A stretch of 7,870 bases of DNA, taken from contig WRJY01000227.1 of assembly GCA_009778355.1 (NCBI GenBank), positions 1-7,870 of the forward strand, given 5' to 3'. The notes under the pieces were generated by a model that ran no database searches, had not been told where the DNA came from, and saw only the letters and a program-made list of their open reading frames with translations. This document shows, in pieces, positions 6,124 through 7,870 of this stretch (positions within the stretch are counted from its first letter, which is position 1; every line of letters begins with the position of its first letter). This DNA is from Desulfovibrionaceae bacterium (GTDB taxonomy: Bacteria > Pseudomonadota > Gammaproteobacteria > Burkholderiales > Burkholderiaceae_C). Position numbers and translations under genes: made by a program.

Positions 6124-6333
6124 TCAAGTGTTATCGGAAAGCGGCTTGCGCGTTCCTTCAACCGGCGCGTTTGGGGTGCTGGTACTTTTGGGCGGTAAAG
6201 GCGGCGTCCATCCGCCCACGCGGGAGAAGGCTTCCAGTGAAAGCGTGGCAAGAAGGTTGCAACAGGCCGGACGCAGACGCCCATAGCCTTCGGCCAAGGG
6301 GTGGCCCGCGGGGCAGTTTTGGGGCTCGTTCAT
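6124..6333 (-). CDS. Possible small ORF of unknown function, 69 residues (doubtful)
   Basis: An ATG seven bases after the acetoacetyl-CoA synthetase stop opens a 69-residue frame. The product is rich in Pro, Ser and Thr (for example RVGGWTPPLPPKSTSTPNAP), has no signal peptide, no membrane segment and no motif I recognise. No Shine-Dalgarno precedes it. In a GC-rich genome such frames arise often by chance, and the frame may simply lie across a dispersed intergenic repeat. Placement directly behind the synthetase stop is the only point in its favour. I treat it as probably non-coding. Confidence 0.15.
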   Translation of the reverse strand: MNEPQNCPAGHPLAEGYGRLRPACCNLLATLSLEAFSRVGGWTPPLPPKSTSTPNAPVEGTRKPLSDNT

Positions 6334-6340
6334 CCCAGGG

Positions 6341-7870
6341 TCATACGGGCACTTGCGTGCGCGCCAGTTCGATGTAGGCGTCGAGCGCCCTGGGGTCGGC
6401 CATGGCGTCGCGGCTGGCCGCGCGTTCCACGGACCAGCCCATGAGGAGCTTGCGCACGGGCACTTCCATTTTCTTGCCGGTCAGGGTGTACGGAATTTGC
6501 GCGGCCTGCAGCATCACGTCCGGCACATGGCGCGGACTGCACAGGGTGCGCAGCCGTTCGGTGATGCGCTGGCGCAAGTTGTCGTCCAGTTCCATGCCCT
6601 CGCGCAAGCGCAGGAACAGCGGCATGAAAAAGCGTCCGCCCGGCAGTTCGCAGCAGACGACCAGGCTGTCGGCCACCTCGTCCATTTCCTCGACCACGCG
6701 GTAGATTTCCGCCGAGCCGATGCGCACGCCGTGGCGGTTCAGCGTGGAGTCCGAGCGGCCATAGATGTAGCAGCCGCCGCGCGCATTGAGCTTCATGAAG
6801 TCGCCATGCCGCCAGACGCCGGGGAAATACTCGAAATACGATTCGCGGTAGCGCGCATCGCCCTCGTCGTTCCAGAAGCGCACCGGCATGGAAGGGCAGG
6901 GCTTGGTCACGACCAGTTCGCCGACCTCGCCAGTCACGGGCTGGCCGTCATCATTCCATACTTCCACGGCCATGCCGAGCATACGGGTTTGCATTTCTCC
7001 CGCGTACACCGGCAGCAGTGGCGAGGCGCCGACGAAGCCGCTGCATATCTCCGTGCCGCCGGAACCAGGGGAAACCCACAGGTCGCGTTTGACGCAGCGG
7101 TAAAACCAGTCGAAGGTTTCGGGCGTGCAAGGCGAGCCGCTGAGGGCAATGTTGCGCAGCGCGGACAAATCGAAGCGGCGGCCAGGTTCGACGCCGGCCT
7201 TTTCCATCATCTGCACGAAAGTCGGACTGGCGCCGAAACACGTGGCGCGCGTATCCTGCGCGAGCTTCCAAAGACACTCAGGGCCGCCGTGCATGGGGCT
7301 GCCGTCGTAGAGCACCGCGCTGGCGCCCGCCATGAGCGCAGCCACCAGCAGGTTCCACATCATCCAGCCCGTGGTGCTGTAAAAGAACATGACGGAACCG
7401 GGACCCAAATCGTAATGCAGAGTCATCACCTTCAGGTGCTCCACCAGCACGCCCACGTGGCTGTGCACGATGGGCTTGGGCAGGCCCGTGGTGCCCGACG
7501 AGAACACGATCCACACCGGGTGGTCGCTTGCCACGCGCTCGTAGCGGAAACGCTCGGCGCCCACGTCGGGGCCGCTCAGCAGCGCATCGAGGCGCACCTG
7601 CGCCACGGCAGACGATATGTGCGGGTCGGGTTCGCTTTGCGACGCCCACACCAGTGTTTCGAGGCTCGGCAGGGCGCGGGCGATTTCGGCCACTTCGGGG
7701 CGCCGATCGAAGAACTTGCCGCCAAAGGAGTAGCCATCGGCGGCAATCAGCGCCTTGGGCGCGATTTGTGAAAAACGGTCGATGACGGTGCGGGCGCCGA
7801 ATTCGATCGCCGCCGACGACCAGACCGCGCCGATGCTGGTGACCGCCAGCATGGCCAGCGCGCAAGCCGG
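6341..7870 (-). CDS. Acetoacetyl-CoA synthetase, C-terminal part (5' end outside window)
   Basis: This is an adenylate-forming enzyme (ANL superfamily) that activates acetoacetate to acetoacetyl-CoA using ATP, in the cytoplasm. The frame is open from the window edge to a TGA at 6343-6341, giving 509 visible residues of an expected 650 or so. The opening MLAVTSIGAVWSSAAIEFG fits acetoacetyl-CoA synthetases, which usually have WSSCSPDFG here. The phosphate-binding motif SSGTTGLPKP is at visible residues 124-133, followed by STTGWMMWN, SGGTEICSGF and YGRSDSTLNRHGVRIG (about 370-385). The catalytic lysine is in LTGKKMEVPVRK, about 43 residues from the end. The acceptor may be acetoacetate or a related short acid; acetyl- or propionyl-CoA synthetase is less likely. 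The gene supports use of ketone bodies or polyhydroxybutyrate breakdown products and has no clear link to its nap/ccm neighbours. Confidence 0.9.
   Translation of the reverse strand, partial: PACALAMLAVTSIGAVWSSAAIEFGARTVIDRFSQIAPKALIAADGYSFGGKFFDRRPEVAEIARALPSLETLVWASQSEPDPHISSAVAQVRLDALLSGPDVGAERFRYERVASDHPVWIVFSSGTTGLPKPIVHSHVGVLVEHLKVMTLHYDLGPGSVMFFYSTTGWMMWNLLVAALMAGASAVLYDGSPMHGGPECLWKLAQDTRATCFGASPTFVQMMEKAGVEPGRRFDLSALRNIALSGSPCTPETFDWFYRCVKRDLWVSPGSGGTEICSGFVGASPLLPVYAGEMQTRMLGMAVEVWNDDGQPVTGEVGELVVTKPCPSMPVRFWNDEGDARYRESYFEYFPGVWRHGDFMKLNARGGCYIYGRSDSTLNRHGVRIGSAEIYRVVEEMDEVADSLVVCCELPGGRFFMPLFLRLREGMELDDNLRQRITERLRTLCSPRHVPDVMLQAAQIPYTLTGKKMEVPVRKLLMGWSVERAASRDAMADPRALDAYIELARTQVPV

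Larger units (their letters stand above)
5992..6340. other. Gap between acetoacetyl-CoA synthetase and ccmC
   Basis: This 349-bp stretch holds no convincing gene. It must contain the ccmC promoter if ccmCDE is transcribed on its own, but I see no good -35/-10 pair; a GATAAA on the - strand (6000-6005) lies very close to the ccmC start and has no well-spaced -35 box. Visible structure: the hairpin at 6043-6078, the octamer GCCGTGAT repeated at 6032-6039 and 6091-6098 on either side of it, and a short hairpin GGCCA-AGGGG-TGGCC at 6292-6306. One weak small ORF is listed separately. Confidence 0.6.

Noticed and set aside
6353..7771. 472-codon open frame on the + strand opposite the synthetase gene
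   Set aside because: It is an antisense frame caused by GC bias; the - strand frame has the full set of ANL motifs.
1..7870. CRISPR arrays, tRNA or rRNA genes, transposase genes, phage genes
   Set aside because: No regularly spaced repeats, no RNA gene signatures and no transposase or integrase motifs were seen on either strand.

Overview
The window carries most of a periplasmic nitrate reductase (Nap) operon on the + strand. It faces a convergent - strand block of cytochrome c maturation and accessory genes, followed by the 3' part of an acetoacetyl-CoA synthetase gene. High GC, GC-rich third positions, tightly packed genes and the gene content (nap, ccm and an AacS-type synthetase) suggest a betaproteobacterium of the Burkholderiales, plausibly Comamonadaceae. 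That placement is inferred from general likeness, not from a search.

Layout of the + strand: the 3' end of napA (1-474); a 213-bp gap holding a large imperfect palindrome; napG (688-1695); napH (1692-2615); napB (2615-3100); napC (3144-3833). napG/napH and napH/napB overlap at their stop and start codons. A perfect 14-bp hairpin with A- and T-tracts (3853-3885) then separates the two convergent units.

Layout of the - strand, read right to left: acetoacetyl-CoA synthetase (7870-6341, N-terminus outside the window); a 349-bp gap with one weak small ORF and a hairpin; ccmC (5991-5218), ccmD (5225-5052) and ccmE (5050-4574), which overlap or are 1 bp apart; a 170-bp gap with a 22-bp-arm inverted repeat; and napF (4403-3897).

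How the genes work together: NapC takes electrons from quinol and passes them through NapB to the molybdenum enzyme NapA in the periplasm. NapG and NapH form a second quinol-oxidising branch. NapF is a cytoplasmic iron-sulfur accessory protein for NapA. CcmC, CcmD and CcmE load heme onto the CcmE chaperone, which feeds c-type cytochromes such as NapB (two CXXCH) and NapC (four CXXCH).

The most unusual points are napF displaced to the opposite strand beside a ccmCDE-only cluster, a NapG with an approximately 48-residue insertion whose DNA is rich in palindromes plus a long proline-rich tail, and two large intergenic inverted repeats placed inside the nap and ccm-napF units. I found no clearly new system: the genes are recognisable, and the novelty lies in their arrangement and in the repeats.
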